From CAIUGU01 sp965279735 (GTDB lineage: Bacteria; Pseudomonadota; Gammaproteobacteria; Steroidobacterales; Steroidobacteraceae): DNA of 64,000 nucleotides. A program made the translations under genes and the position numbers. Below, one piece after another: positions 1 to 9,231 of this stretch; within the stretch, counting starts at the first letter, position 1, and each line of letters starts with the position of its first letter. The stretch lies in assembly GCA_965279735.1 (NCBI GenBank), contig OZ257260.1:2232001-2296000 (forward strand), given 5' to 3'. Under the pieces are notes generated by a model. That model was not told the DNA's origin. It made no database searches and saw only the letters and a program-made list of their open reading frames with translations.

Positions 1-1057
1 AGTTCAGCAGCGGGACGAGCAGCGCCAGCACCAGCAACTGGCCGAGTTCGATCCCGACATTGAACGCGAGCAGCGACATCACGAGATGCGACCCGGCGAA
101 TTGCAGTGTGTGTTGCAGGCCAAACGAGAACCCGAATCCGTGCACCAGGCCGAAGAAGAACGTGATGATCCAGCGCCACTCTCGACGCGCGTGCACGATG
201 TTTTCGAGTGCGAGGTAGACAATGGACATCGCAATCAGCGTCTCGATGAGAGGCGGGAACCAGAGCGCGTCCGGTGCCAGCCCGTATGCCGCGCAGATCA
301 GCGTGATCGAGTGGGCAACCGTGAACGCGGTGACGATCGGGATGAGCACCCGTGCACGGCGGAACGGGATGACCAGACAGAGCAGGAAAAGCAGGTGATC
401 TGTTCCAAAGATGTGAGTGAACCCCGACGCGACGAAGCGTGCAGCCGCCTGGTGCCAGCTCGGATCGAGCCTGACGAGCCCTGCATCACCTTCCAGCTCA
501 TACGCACGAATGACTCCGCCCGGCGGCATGAAGCGAAGCGCGGTGACTGTTTTCAACGCAAGCCGGTCCAATCCGGCGTGGATTGAAAATCGCGCGCTCT
601 CCGCACGAATCGGATATTCGAACAGCACGTCGAGCAACCCCTGTTCCCAGAACAGCGTGGTGTCTTCCGGTAACGCAAGACCCGTCACATGGGCAAGGGC
701 TTCCTCATAAGTATTGAACGAACGATCTGACTCAAGCGACAGGCGCGCGGACAGGATCGTGGGAGCAGAGAGCAGGGTTTCGTCTTCGTACAGATCGATG
801 TTGTTCGACAACCCGATCGTCGCAGCATCGCGCAGGGAGGGATCGACGCGCGCGAGATCAACGTAGTCGCGCTCACGGCGCGGATATTCCACGTCCATGA
901 TGGCCCGCAAAGGCACGCGCACCAGCACCCGCAGCGACTGGCCTTCAGGCTTGACGAAGACCTGGACCGTGACATCCCTCGGGATATCGTGCGCGGAGGC
1001 CGGCACTGCCACGAGGCCCAGCAGCATCAACAGCAGCCAAACAATCCTGGCACTCAT
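1..1057 (-). CDS. HupE/UreJ-family membrane protein (C-terminus outside window)
   Basis: Reading the minus strand from ATG at 1057 gives an uninterrupted frame of about 352 codons that leaves the window without a stop. Residues 1-22 form a signal peptide ending in ASA. An extracytoplasmic domain of roughly 180 residues follows, then a membrane part opening with the motif GFTHIFGTDHLLFLL, typical of the HupE/UreJ_2 family. Further hydrophobic segments contain conserved His residues (TVAHSIT, GLVHGFGF). HupE and UreJ relatives are metal permeases for Ni or Co, but this long secreted-domain subfamily is uncharacterised, so the substrate is unknown. The gene starts 13 bp after the NHL-repeat gene's stop and is probably co-transcribed with it. 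Confidence 0.8.
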   Translation of the reverse strand, partial: MSARIVWLLLMLLGLVAVPASAHDIPRDVTVQVFVKPEGQSLRVLVRVPLRAIMDVEYPRRERDYVDLARVDPSLRDAATIGLSNNIDLYEDETLLSAPTILSARLSLESDRSFNTYEEALAHVTGLALPEDTTLFWEQGLLDVLFEYPIRAESARFSIHAGLDRLALKTVTALRFMPPGGVIRAYELEGDAGLVRLDPSWHQAAARFVASGFTHIFGTDHLLFLLCLVIPFRRARVLIPIVTAFTVAHSITLICAAYGLAPDALWFPPLIETLIAMSIVYLALENIVHARREWRWIITFFFGLVHGFGFSFGLQHTLQFAGSHLVMSLLAFNVGIELGQLLVLALLVPLLN

Positions 1058-1070
1058 GCCTGCCGGGCTC

Positions 1071-2318
1071 TTACCGGGCAGCGGGCCAGACTGTCCCCTG
1101 GTTCAGCTTCGTCACCGGCGCAAGACCCTTGTAGACGAATCGCTGAAGCCGTTTTCCTTCGTACGTCTCGGTGGTGTAGAGATTGCCCTTCGAGTCGATC
1201 GCGATGCTGTGCACGCCATAGAACTGGCCGGGCTGGCGACCGCCGTCCCCGAAAGTGGTCAACACTTCGAGCGTCTGGCGATCGATCACCGATATCTTTT
1301 CGTTCACGCCGTCGGCCATGAAGATGTACCGCTGCTGCGCGTCCTTCGAGAACGCGATGTCCCAGACCGATCCCGCATTCTTCGTGTTCCTGAAAAAGAA
1401 CGCTTCCTTGACGAACTTGCCCTCGGGCGTGAAGACCTGCAGCCGGTCGCCCACGCGATCGCAGACATAGAGAAGCCTGTCGACCGACATGTCGGCGCAA
1501 TGCACGGGATTACGGAACTGCTGCGCTGGCGGCGCCGAAGGATCATAGGCAGGGAGTGGCGTATCGTCCGGCACGTTGCCATATGCGCCCCACCACCGTT
1601 TCAGCTTGCCCGAGTCTGCATCGATGACCGCGACACGCTTGTTGAGATAGCCGTCAGCGACATACGCCTCGTTGGCCACCGGATCGACAAAAATCTTGGC
1701 CACGCGACCGAAACTCGCCTGGTCGTTGCTGCCGCCGACGAAGCCCGCCACATCGCCTTCATTGGCGCCGGCGGCTTCACCCGGTTTGCGACGCGCGCCC
1801 TTCTTGCCCACCTGCATCAGGAACTTGCCATCCTTCGTGAATTTCAGGAGGTGGGAATCGGGACCGCCGTTGCCGCCGATCCAGACGTTGCCCTTGTGAT
1901 CGATGAAGATTCCGTGGTTTGAATCCGGCCACTCGTAACCTTCGCCGGGCCCGCCCCAGTGCCGCAGAAGATTGCCTGCCTGGTCGAATTCAAGGACAGG
2001 AGGTGCGCCGGCGCAGCATTCGCCCGTCTGCAGTTCAAGAGGTCGTTCGTTGACGTTCAACGTGGCACTGCTGCGGTGGATGATCCAGACGTGATCGTCC
2101 GTGTCGACCCAGACGCCGATCGCCGATCCCAATACCCAGTGATTGGGCAGCGGTTTGGGCCACAGCGGATCGACTTCGAAACGGGGTGCTCGGACGCCAG
2201 CCTGGGCTTGCGCTGCTGCGGTTTTATCGAGCGCCGCCTGCCCGATGGCCAGCGCGACGAGGAGCACAGCGAATCCGGCGCCGATCAAGAGAGTTCGCGA
2301 GCGCAGCAAATTAATCAT
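1071..2318 (-). CDS. Secreted NHL-repeat beta-propeller protein (peptidyl-alpha-hydroxyglycine lyase-like)
   Basis: The start is ATG 2318, preceded by the ribosome-binding site GGGGGAG; more upstream starts lack one. The product is 415 aa. An N-terminal hydrophobic stretch (LLIGAGFAVLLVALAIG) works as signal peptide or anchor. The remainder contains repeated propeller blades such as GIFIDHKGNVWIGG and SIAIDSKGNLYTTE, which are NHL repeats. Such proteins are often annotated as similar to peptidyl-alpha-hydroxyglycine alpha-amidating lyase, but catalysis is unproven in bacterial members, and a binding or scaffold role is equally possible. It is the first gene of a likely two-gene unit with the HupE/UreJ-like gene. 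Confidence 0.82.
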   Translation of the reverse strand: MINLLRSRTLLIGAGFAVLLVALAIGQAALDKTAAAQAQAGVRAPRFEVDPLWPKPLPNHWVLGSAIGVWVDTDDHVWIIHRSSATLNVNERPLELQTGECCAGAPPVLEFDQAGNLLRHWGGPGEGYEWPDSNHGIFIDHKGNVWIGGNGGPDSHLLKFTKDGKFLMQVGKKGARRKPGEAAGANEGDVAGFVGGSNDQASFGRVAKIFVDPVANEAYVADGYLNKRVAVIDADSGKLKRWWGAYGNVPDDTPLPAYDPSAPPAQQFRNPVHCADMSVDRLLYVCDRVGDRLQVFTPEGKFVKEAFFFRNTKNAGSVWDIAFSKDAQQRYIFMADGVNEKISVIDRQTLEVLTTFGDGGRQPGQFYGVHSIAIDSKGNLYTTETYEGKRLQRFVYKGLAPVTKLNQGTVWPAAR

Positions 2319-2435
2319 TTTTTTACTCCCCCGAAGACCGACGGAGCGTCGCACGAGACCCCGCCGGGCACAAGTAGCCAAGGGAGACCGGAGATCTTGC
2401 GAACCCGCGAAAGGAGCGCGCGCTCGCCTCACGCC

Positions 2436-3239
2436 CTACAACTCGGCAAGAGCCTCTGTGCAGGATCGGGCAATCTTCACTGCGAACAGGTCGTCGGCGC
2501 GGGTGCGACCCAGATTCACGGCAGCGATGGGCTTGCCCGCTTTCGCCGCTGCGAGTGCGAAGCGATACCCCGAATACACCATCAGCGATGAACCCACGAC
2601 GAGCATGGCATCAGCGCGCTGCAGACTGTCCATGGCTTCTTCAACGCGGCCCGCGGGGACCTTCTCGCCGAAAAAGACCACATCGGGTTTCAGCAAACCG
2701 TCACAACGCCCGCAACCGGGTACATCGAAGGTGGAGAAATCCTGCGCTTCGAGATCGGCATCGCCGTCAGGCGCAATATCCGCATCGAGATTGGCCCAGG
2801 TCGGATTTCGATCCAGTAGTTGCTGCTGGAACGGTTCTCGCGAGACGCGATCTCCGCAGTCCATACAGACCATTTCATCCATCCGGCCATGCAGATCGAT
2901 CACGTCCATGCTGCCCGCCGATTGATGCAGGCGATCGACATTCTGCGTGACGAGTTTTTCGATCCTGCCCTGCGCTTCGAGGCGAGCGAGCGACTGATGG
3001 GCGGCATTCGGCCGCGCTTTCCCGAACCAGCGCCAGCCGACAAAGCTGCGCGCCCAGTAACGCCGGCGCACGAGAGGATCGTCCATGAAAGCCTGGAACG
3101 TCACAGGCGGCCTGCGCTTCCACTCACCCTTCTCGTCGCGATAGTCCGGAATCCCCGATTCCGTACTGCAGCCCGCACCCGTCAGCACAAACAGCCGCGG
3201 ATGACAATCCAGAAAATCGGTGAGGGCACGATCGGTCAT
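2436..3239 (-). CDS. NAD-dependent protein deacylase, Sir2 family (class II, SIRT4-like)
   Basis: The protein of 267 aa has the sirtuin signatures in order: GAGCSTESGIPDYR (about residues 21-34) for NAD binding, TQNVDRLH, the catalytic His in DLHGRMDEM, and four zinc cysteines as two CxxC pairs (VCMDCGD and CGRCDG). The later VVGSSLMVYSGY and AVNLGRTRAD motifs bind NAD. Known sirtuins remove acyl groups from lysine using NAD and act in the cytoplasm. The GAGCST and TQNVDRLH signatures resemble class II (SIRT4-type) rather than E. coli CobB. ATG 3239 is the only good start; the Shine-Dalgarno is weak. It lies upstream of the NHL gene on the same strand, with a 117-bp gap. Confidence 0.93.
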   Translation of the reverse strand: MTDRALTDFLDCHPRLFVLTGAGCSTESGIPDYRDEKGEWKRRPPVTFQAFMDDPLVRRRYWARSFVGWRWFGKARPNAAHQSLARLEAQGRIEKLVTQNVDRLHQSAGSMDVIDLHGRMDEMVCMDCGDRVSREPFQQQLLDRNPTWANLDADIAPDGDADLEAQDFSTFDVPGCGRCDGLLKPDVVFFGEKVPAGRVEEAMDSLQRADAMLVVGSSLMVYSGYRFALAAAKAGKPIAAVNLGRTRADDLFAVKIARSCTEALAEL

Positions 3240-3296
3240 GTCCCGCGTGACTTTATAGTGACGTGCCCGGAGAAGCCACGAATTGGCGGCAGGCGC

Positions 3297-5981
3297 CTAT
3301 CCGCTGTTGCGCAATGCCGTCGCGACAGCGTTGATCGAAAGTTGGATGCCATCGCGGACGCGGGCATCCGTCTCGCCGCCGCGGTAGCGCTTGATCAGCT
3401 CGACCTGCAGCATGTTGAGCGGTTCGATGTAGGGCAGTCGCAAACGGATGGAGCTGTCGAGCGCCGGTTTCTTCTCCAGCAATCGCGACTGGCCGGTGAT
3501 TCCAAGCACGGCATCGTGAGCAGTGAGCCAGGCATCGCGGATGCGCGTGAAGATCTGCTTGCCCAGCGCGCGATCCTCGACCAGTGTCGAGTAGTGCTGG
3601 GCGATGGTCATGTCGGATTTGGCCAGGACCATCTCCAGGTTTTCCATGGTGCTGCGGAAGAAGGGCCACGCCTCCAGCATCTCGCGCAGCAGACCCTGGT
3701 CCTTGAACTGATGGAGCGCCTGACCTGTTCCATACCAGCCGGGCAGCATGACTCTCGCCTGCGCCCAGCTGAACACCCACGGAATGGCGCGCAGGTCTTC
3801 GATGCGCTGTGACTGCGTACGTGCCGCGGGACGTGAGCCGATCTTGAGTTCCGCGATTTCGGCAATCGGCGTCATCTGCCGGAAGAAGGTGACAAAACCG
3901 TCGGTCTGGTAAACGAGCCCACGATAGACGCCGAACGCCGCCGCGGAAATACTGCGCATCGCTTCGGCGAAATGGGCCTCACCAGCCAGCGCCACCGGGG
4001 GTGGCTCGAGCGACGACAGCAGCGTCGCGGCGCAGATGGATTCGAGATTGGCGGCCGCATTGTCACGAGTGCCGTACTTGGCCGCGATGATTTCACCCTG
4101 CTCGGTGATGCGGATACGGCCCTGCACAGTGCCATGCGGTTGTGCGTGAATCGCTGCGAACGATGAGCCGCCGCCGCGGCCAACTGCACCGCCGCGTCCG
4201 TGGAAGATCTGCATCGGCGTATGCGCTTCGGCAAAAACCTCAGCCAGGGCGCGAGTGGCCTGGTTCAGGCTCCACACGGACGTAAGGTAGCCGCCATCCT
4301 TGTTCGAATCGGAATACCCCACCATCACTTCCTGATAGCCGAACGCCGCGGCAATCGCCTTGCCTTCCGGCAGCGCAAACCAGGCACGCATGATGTCGGG
4401 CGAGCGCTCAAGATCGCCGATGGTCTCGAACAAAGGTACGGCCATGATTGCAGCCGGCACCGGCGCATGCGGGCGATAGAGGCCCGCTTCCTTGAGCAGG
4501 ATGTAGACCTCCAGCAGATCCGACACGCTTTCCGACTTCGAGATGTTGTAAGTAGTGAGACACGAGGGGCCGTACAGCGAATGCGCCTTCGCCGCAGCGT
4601 GAATGATCGCCAGTTCCTTCGTGGTTTCTTCCGTGTAGCTGGCATAGGCACTCGCGAGCGGACGTTCGCTGGCCAGTTCGCGACGGAGCAGCTCGACGCG
4701 CTTCGCTTCATCCAGTGCCTTGTAGTCGTCCGCGACACCCGCAACCTTGAGCAGGTCTGCCACTACGCGCTCATGTACATCGGCATTCTGGCGCAGATCC
4801 AGGATGGCAAGATGAAAGCCGAACGTTTCCACCGCACGGATAAGACGTCCCAATGCGCCGCCGCTGGCCAGCAGCTTTGCGCCATGCTCGTTCAATGCGA
4901 GAGCCAGCGTGATGAGGTCGGCACGCAATTCTTCGGGGCGCAAGTAGGCTTCGGCCTTGAAGCGGCCGGGCCGTGCGGGTGGCCGGCCGATCAGTTTCTG
5001 GAAGGTTGCAGCCAGTCGCGCATACATGCCGCTGATGGCACGGCGGAACGGCTCGTCGCTACGGGCTTCGTAGTCGTCCCCGCTGCGGTCGGCCAATGCC
5101 TGCAGTGCAGATGTGGGTACCAGCATCTCGCTCGAGATCGACAGCTCCTTGTCGAGCAGATGCAGTTTGGCGAGATAGTCACTCAGAACTGTCTCCGCGC
5201 CCCGGCCCAGTGCCAGCTGCAAGGATTCAGCGTTGACGAACGGGTTGCCGTCGCGGTCGCCCCCGATCCAGGTGCCGAGCTTCAGGAAACTGCGTGGCCG
5301 GTGCCCCAGGACGCGCTCCCATCGCGAATACAGCGCAGGCAACGTCGGCATGAACACATCGCGCATGTAGGCCTGGGCGGTAGCGACTTCGTCGGCGACA
5401 TGCAGACGCTCGCGACGCAACGGTCGGGTCTGCCACAGCAAGGCAATCTGGCGGATGATGGCCTGTTCGATGACATCGCCATCTACGGTTTCAGTTTGCC
5501 CCGCATCACGGAGCAGCATCAGCTCGGCGATGCGCGCACGGTGGTCGATCATGCTCTTGCGCATGACTTCCGTCGGATGTGCTGTTAGTACCGGAACGAT
5601 CAATGCCTTGTCGAGCAATGCCGCAGCTGCTTCACGACTGACGCCTTGCTGCGCCAGCGTCTCAAGCACCGCCTTGAGATCGCCACCCGTCTCCCGCGTC
5701 ACGCCCTGACGGTCTTCCGCCAGGTTGGCGAGCATGGAAAACAGCATGAAGCTGCGCACGAAGGACAGCGTTTCATCGAGACTGAGGGCTTCAAGGCCGG
5801 GATTGAGCGCGGCAGTATCGGCAATACCACGATGGCGGTTTACCGAAGTGGCGCGGATATGCTCGATACGCTGGAACAGTTCATCGCCTCCGTAGCCCCG
5901 GATCACGTCGCCCAGCAGGCGGCCGAGGTAACGGATGTCTTCGTTCTGCGTGATCGGCAGCGGACTGGGTACGGCAGACAT
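3297..5981 (-). CDS. ppc: Phosphoenolpyruvate carboxylase
   Basis: The enzyme of about 894 aa carboxylates phosphoenolpyruvate to oxaloacetate, refilling the TCA cycle in the cytoplasm. All family hallmarks are visible: VLTAHPTEVMRKS, the GTWIGGDRDGNPFVN loop, GYSDSNKDGGY, and the glycine-rich catalytic loop FHGRGGAVGRGGG, followed by RITEQGE. The C-terminus ends in the conserved ATALRNSG type of tail. Length matches bacterial PEPC. ATG 5981 was chosen over an in-frame TTG three codons upstream. No operon partner is apparent; the sirtuin gene follows after 57 bp. Confidence 0.97.
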   Translation of the reverse strand: MSAVPSPLPITQNEDIRYLGRLLGDVIRGYGGDELFQRIEHIRATSVNRHRGIADTAALNPGLEALSLDETLSFVRSFMLFSMLANLAEDRQGVTRETGGDLKAVLETLAQQGVSREAAAALLDKALIVPVLTAHPTEVMRKSMIDHRARIAELMLLRDAGQTETVDGDVIEQAIIRQIALLWQTRPLRRERLHVADEVATAQAYMRDVFMPTLPALYSRWERVLGHRPRSFLKLGTWIGGDRDGNPFVNAESLQLALGRGAETVLSDYLAKLHLLDKELSISSEMLVPTSALQALADRSGDDYEARSDEPFRRAISGMYARLAATFQKLIGRPPARPGRFKAEAYLRPEELRADLITLALALNEHGAKLLASGGALGRLIRAVETFGFHLAILDLRQNADVHERVVADLLKVAGVADDYKALDEAKRVELLRRELASERPLASAYASYTEETTKELAIIHAAAKAHSLYGPSCLTTYNISKSESVSDLLEVYILLKEAGLYRPHAPVPAAIMAVPLFETIGDLERSPDIMRAWFALPEGKAIAAAFGYQEVMVGYSDSNKDGGYLTSVWSLNQATRALAEVFAEAHTPMQIFHGRGGAVGRGGGSSFAAIHAQPHGTVQGRIRITEQGEIIAAKYGTRDNAAANLESICAATLLSSLEPPPVALAGEAHFAEAMRSISAAAFGVYRGLVYQTDGFVTFFRQMTPIAEIAELKIGSRPAARTQSQRIEDLRAIPWVFSWAQARVMLPGWYGTGQALHQFKDQGLLREMLEAWPFFRSTMENLEMVLAKSDMTIAQHYSTLVEDRALGKQIFTRIRDAWLTAHDAVLGITGQSRLLEKKPALDSSIRLRLPYIEPLNMLQVELIKRYRGGETDARVRDGIQLSINAVATALRNSG

Positions 5982-6118
5982 ATGCAACAAAGGCGTCCAG
6001 TGGTTTCAGAAACGCGCGCAAAGATAGGGCATCGGAAAGCCTTCGGCCCCTCTTCGCCCGGCCCGTGGGACATCATGCAAATTGCTCGCCAGAATCCGGA
6101 GCCCGACGGCAGCAACTT

Positions 6119-7237
6119 TCACTCTGCGGGTCCGCTCTCTTCAGACTGTTCCTGCGCCGCCGCGCGAATGGCAGCCCAGTCGTATTCCAGAGGCTTGCAT
6201 TCACACGACGCAGCATCAGCGAGTTTCCTCGCCCGCTCGAGACGGTCTCCTGTTGCCGGGTGAGTGGAGAGTAACGCAATGACTGACTCTCCTCCGGTGC
6301 GCGCCTGTTCCGCCTGCATCCGCTCGAAGAACTGCGGAACTCCGTGAGGAGAAATGTCTACGCGCGCCAGGGTTTCGACACCTCCCGCGTCCGCTTCAAG
6401 CTCGAGCTGGCGGCTGTGGCGCAGGCTGCCGGCCTGATGGATCAATACTCCACCGAGCGCGCTGACGTCGCCGAGCGTCACTGCAAGAATGGCTGCCCAG
6501 CCGGCTGAATGGATCATCTGCTCGAGCGCATGACGTCCTTCAACGTGCTGGACTTCGTGCCCCAATACGCCTGCAAGTTCCTCAGGCGTTTCGGTGGCGG
6601 CGATCAACGCGGAATTGACGACCACAACGCCTCCGGGAAGCGCGAAGGCATTGATCTCCGGGGAGTCATTGACGAACCACTGGTAGTGATAGTGCGAACC
6701 CTGCGTCAGTCGCGACCCGATCCCGGCCACCGCTTCGGCCGCAGCCCCGTCCTGCTTCAGCCTGGATTCCCCCTGTAGTTGTTTGAGCCCCATCTCACCC
6801 AGTCTTTCCTCGCGTTCGAGGGAGACCTTGCCGGCAAGCCAGCCGATGACCGCCTCGCTCTGCCACCAGCCGACGAGCAACCCTGCGCACAGCAATCCCA
6901 CGATAGTGACTACGGTGGTCCATTTCCTGCGTTGATAGCGCAGCTCACGCGTACTCCGTCCAAACGCCGCACGCAGCGTAGGGGGCGCCGTTTCCGCCAG
7001 CACCTGCTGCGCTGCCGGGTCGGTGACGACAAGCGAATATTGTTCGTTCGCGCGGGCCCAGTTCACGAACAACATGTCGTCATCGAATCCGCCCGTCGAA
7101 ATTTCCAGTGCATCGGCCGGAACCTCGAACTGCTCGGACCCCTCGACTACCAGTACATCGCCCGCGAAATGAACCGTGCACGACGCCCCGGCACCTGGCA
7201 GGTGACGGGCATGCAGCAGCGCGGTCACCCTGCTCAA
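6119..7237 (-). CDS. Membrane-anchored M48-family zinc metalloprotease
   Basis: The product is 372 aa. Residues 1-90 resemble the small N-terminal domain seen in some M48 proteins. One transmembrane helix follows at about 109-127 (VVTIVGLLCAGLLVGWW), and then the peptidase domain with the zinc motif HEVQH in VLGHEVQHVEGRHA and a downstream glutamate ligand in LELEADAGG. This is the architecture of BepA/YcaL/LoiP-like envelope proteases. The start is TTG 7237, whose TTGA overlaps the stop of the upstream AIM24 gene, implying translational coupling. The C-terminal THPATGDRLERA motif is also typical of M48 enzymes. Confidence 0.9.
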   Translation of the reverse strand: MSRVTALLHARHLPGAGASCTVHFAGDVLVVEGSEQFEVPADALEISTGGFDDDMLFVNWARANEQYSLVVTDPAAQQVLAETAPPTLRAAFGRSTRELRYQRRKWTTVVTIVGLLCAGLLVGWWQSEAVIGWLAGKVSLEREERLGEMGLKQLQGESRLKQDGAAAEAVAGIGSRLTQGSHYHYQWFVNDSPEINAFALPGGVVVVNSALIAATETPEELAGVLGHEVQHVEGRHALEQMIHSAGWAAILAVTLGDVSALGGVLIHQAGSLRHSRQLELEADAGGVETLARVDISPHGVPQFFERMQAEQARTGGESVIALLSTHPATGDRLERARKLADAASCECKPLEYDWAAIRAAAQEQSEESGPAE

Positions 7238-8031
7238 GGCGCACCCTGCTCCGTGAAGATCGCAACGAGAACAAAGAAGATGACCACGCAGAAATAAAGC
7301 AGCCGGAGAATGACCCCGCGCCTTGGTCGCCCGGCCGACAACGCACCGAGCAGACGTTTCATTGGCAGGCTCTGGAGCCAGACCTTGCCCGGCCCTTTCA
7401 GATGTGCAAAGAACAAACCTTCGCCGCCGAAGAACGATGTCTTCAGCTTGCCCACATACTTGATGTCGTAACTCGCTGTGGTTTGCAGGGCAGCCAGACA
7501 GCCTGTATCCACCTTCAATGCCTGCCCGGGTGCGAGATGGATTTCAGTGAGCGTGCCGCTCGCGTTGATGAATGCAACGCCGTCGCCAGTCAGCTTCTGC
7601 ATGATGAAGCCTTCCCCGCCGAAGAAACCCACCCGCAGCCGCTTCTTGAACGCGAGGCTGACGCGAACCCCTTGCGTGACCGCCAGAAATCCACCCTTCT
7701 GGCAGATGATTGTTCCGCCGTTGGCCGCGAGATCTACAGGCATGATCTTGCCGATGCAGGGTGCCGCAAACGCGACCCGCAGCGGCCGCGCCGTAGGATT
7801 CTCGAACAGGGTCGAGAACATCCGCTCGCCGGTAAAGGCCCGCTTGATCGCACCCGCCAGCCGCGCAAACAGGTTCTCGTCTACGCCGTCACCGAGACGC
7901 GTATCCATCGTCACGCCATCATCCTGGTACATCATCGAGCCGGGCTCGCCAACGAGCGCTTCGCCCGGCGGCAGAATGACCTCCACGAACTGCAGGTCCG
8001 ATCCTTCGATGCGGTATTCCAGATTGGCCAC
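7234..8031 (-). CDS. AIM24-family protein (TIGR00266)
   Basis: The protein of 265 aa belongs to the AIM24/TIGR00266 family: a beta-rich fold with repeated FFGGEG motifs (VGFFGGEGF and SFFGGEGLFF), EPGSMMYQDDGV near the N-terminus and a GTLTEIHLAPGQ segment. Its biochemical function is unknown; the yeast member is mitochondrial. The GTG start at 8031 has a GGAG 9 bp upstream. It precedes and overlaps the M48 protease gene, so the pair is likely made together, which suggests envelope or membrane-quality work (inference). Confidence 0.9.
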   Translation of the reverse strand: MANLEYRIEGSDLQFVEVILPPGEALVGEPGSMMYQDDGVTMDTRLGDGVDENLFARLAGAIKRAFTGERMFSTLFENPTARPLRVAFAAPCIGKIMPVDLAANGGTIICQKGGFLAVTQGVRVSLAFKKRLRVGFFGGEGFIMQKLTGDGVAFINASGTLTEIHLAPGQALKVDTGCLAALQTTASYDIKYVGKLKTSFFGGEGLFFAHLKGPGKVWLQSLPMKRLLGALSAGRPRRGVILRLLYFCVVIFFVLVAIFTEQGAP

Positions 8032-8062
8032 GATTTCAGACTCCGGGAAGGAATGATGAGTA

Positions 8063-8096
8063 AAGCTTTGTACAGCTTACACGACCCACTGTGGGT
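8063..8096. other. Two short inverted repeats between divergent genes
   Basis: AAGCT-N6-AGCTT (8063-8078) and ACCCAC-T-GTGGGT (8084-8096) lie in the 153-bp gap between the divergent AIM24 and cytochrome genes. They could be operators or chance palindromes. There is no T-run, so they are not intrinsic terminators. Confidence 0.3.
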
Positions 8097-8184
8097 TCCT
8101 TCCTACACGGATTCACGCCGGGCCCGGACAGGCGTTACAGCATCGAGGGTGCAGTATCGGAGCGAACAGCAGCGGAGAAAAAAA

Positions 8185-8757
8185 ATGAGACCGTCCCGTT
8201 ATGTAAGCCTTCTGTCATGCCTGATCGGATTCAGTGCCAGCTTTCAATCCAGCGCCCAGGATGCGCGTGCCCTCCAGGCATTTGAAACCGTTCGGTCGGT
8301 GTTGCAGCATCCACGGTGCCAGAACTGCCATATCCCGGGCGATGCGCCGCTGCAGTTCGACGAGGGACTGCCCCATTCAATGAGCGTGATGCGCGGGCCT
8401 GATGGGCGCGGTGCCGTCGCAATGAATTGCAGTACATGCCACGGAGCGAGCAATCTGCCACCCAGCTACGGGCCGCATGTTCCGCCGGGCGCACCGAACT
8501 GGCATCTCCCGCCCCCGGATAAAAAAATGGTGTTCATCAACATCCCGCCCGCCGCACTGTGCGCGAAGATCAAGGATCCGACGTTCACCGGTGGCAAGGA
8601 CCTTGAAGCGATGCTCGTACATCTGCGGGAAGACAAGCTGGTGGCATGGGGATGGAGCCCTGGCCAGGATCGTACGACGCCGCCGGTGTCCAAAGAGCAG
8701 CTCGTTGCCGCATTCCAGCAATGGATGGATCTCGGAGCACCGTGTCCGGCCGCCTGA
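8185..8757 (+). CDS. Periplasmic di-haem c-type cytochrome
   Basis: ATG 8185 follows the weak Shine-Dalgarno GGAG and gives a 190-aa protein with a signal peptide (cleavage near residue 24, SSAQ-DAR). Two haem-binding CxxCH motifs are present: CQNCH at residues 45-49 and CSTCH at 82-86. Relatives are sometimes annotated as isoquinoline 1-oxidoreductase-associated subunits, but no molybdenum enzyme gene lies nearby, so only an electron-transfer role in the periplasm can be claimed. The DUF1840 gene follows 34 bp downstream. Confidence 0.85.
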   Translation: MRPSRYVSLLSCLIGFSASFQSSAQDARALQAFETVRSVLQHPRCQNCHIPGDAPLQFDEGLPHSMSVMRGPDGRGAVAMNCSTCHGASNLPPSYGPHVPPGAPNWHLPPPDKKMVFINIPPAALCAKIKDPTFTGGKDLEAMLVHLREDKLVAWGWSPGQDRTTPPVSKEQLVAAFQQWMDLGAPCPAA

Positions 8758-8791
8758 ATTCCAAGGATTGCAGTTGATGCAGGAGACAACA

Positions 8792-9130
8792 ATGATCATT
8801 CGTTTCAGTTCGATTGCCACCGAGTCCATCATCATGCTGGGTGAAACAGCACGCCCGCTGATCCAAATGATGGGCGCCTCGGAATCGATCCCTGGTGCCA
8901 TTTACTCCGCGGACATCCCTGCTGCCCTCGCGCGATTGAGAGAGGAATTGCGGACAGCCAGTCACGCGCACACCCTGGCGGGGACAGCGGATGAAGATGC
9001 GGAGGAAGAAGAACGTTGGAAAGCCGATGTCCCGCTTGCCATCCACGCCCGGCCACTCATCGACCTGCTTGAACGCGCCCATGGTGAGGGCGCCCCGCTG
9101 ATGTGGGAAGAGACAAAGACAGCATTGTGA
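8792..9130 (+). CDS. DUF1840-family protein
   Basis: ATG 8792 is preceded by GGAG at 8782-8785 and gives 112 aa. The pattern MIIRFSSIATESIIMLGETA, a central acidic linker (EDAEEEER) and a C-terminal RPLIDLLERAHGEGAPLMWE segment match DUF1840, a small cytoplasmic family of unknown function common in beta- and gammaproteobacteria. It is probably co-transcribed with the cytochrome gene. Confidence 0.82.
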   Translation: MIIRFSSIATESIIMLGETARPLIQMMGASESIPGAIYSADIPAALARLREELRTASHAHTLAGTADEDAEEEERWKADVPLAIHARPLIDLLERAHGEGAPLMWEETKTAL

Positions 9131-9231
9131 GCTCGATGCCACACCCTACCCTGCTTCGCGGTGGTGTAAGCCGACTGATGTGAGCATACTCAGGGCCATC
9201 AGCGGACTTCACTGTTCGCCGGGGGAGCATC

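Noticed and set aside
897..1922. 341-codon plus-strand frame opposite the HupE-like and NHL genes
   Set aside because: It spans two real genes on the other strand and has no domain similarity.
4200..5588. 462-codon plus-strand frame opposite ppc
   Set aside because: Shadow of phosphoenolpyruvate carboxylase; no domain or ribosome-binding site of its own.
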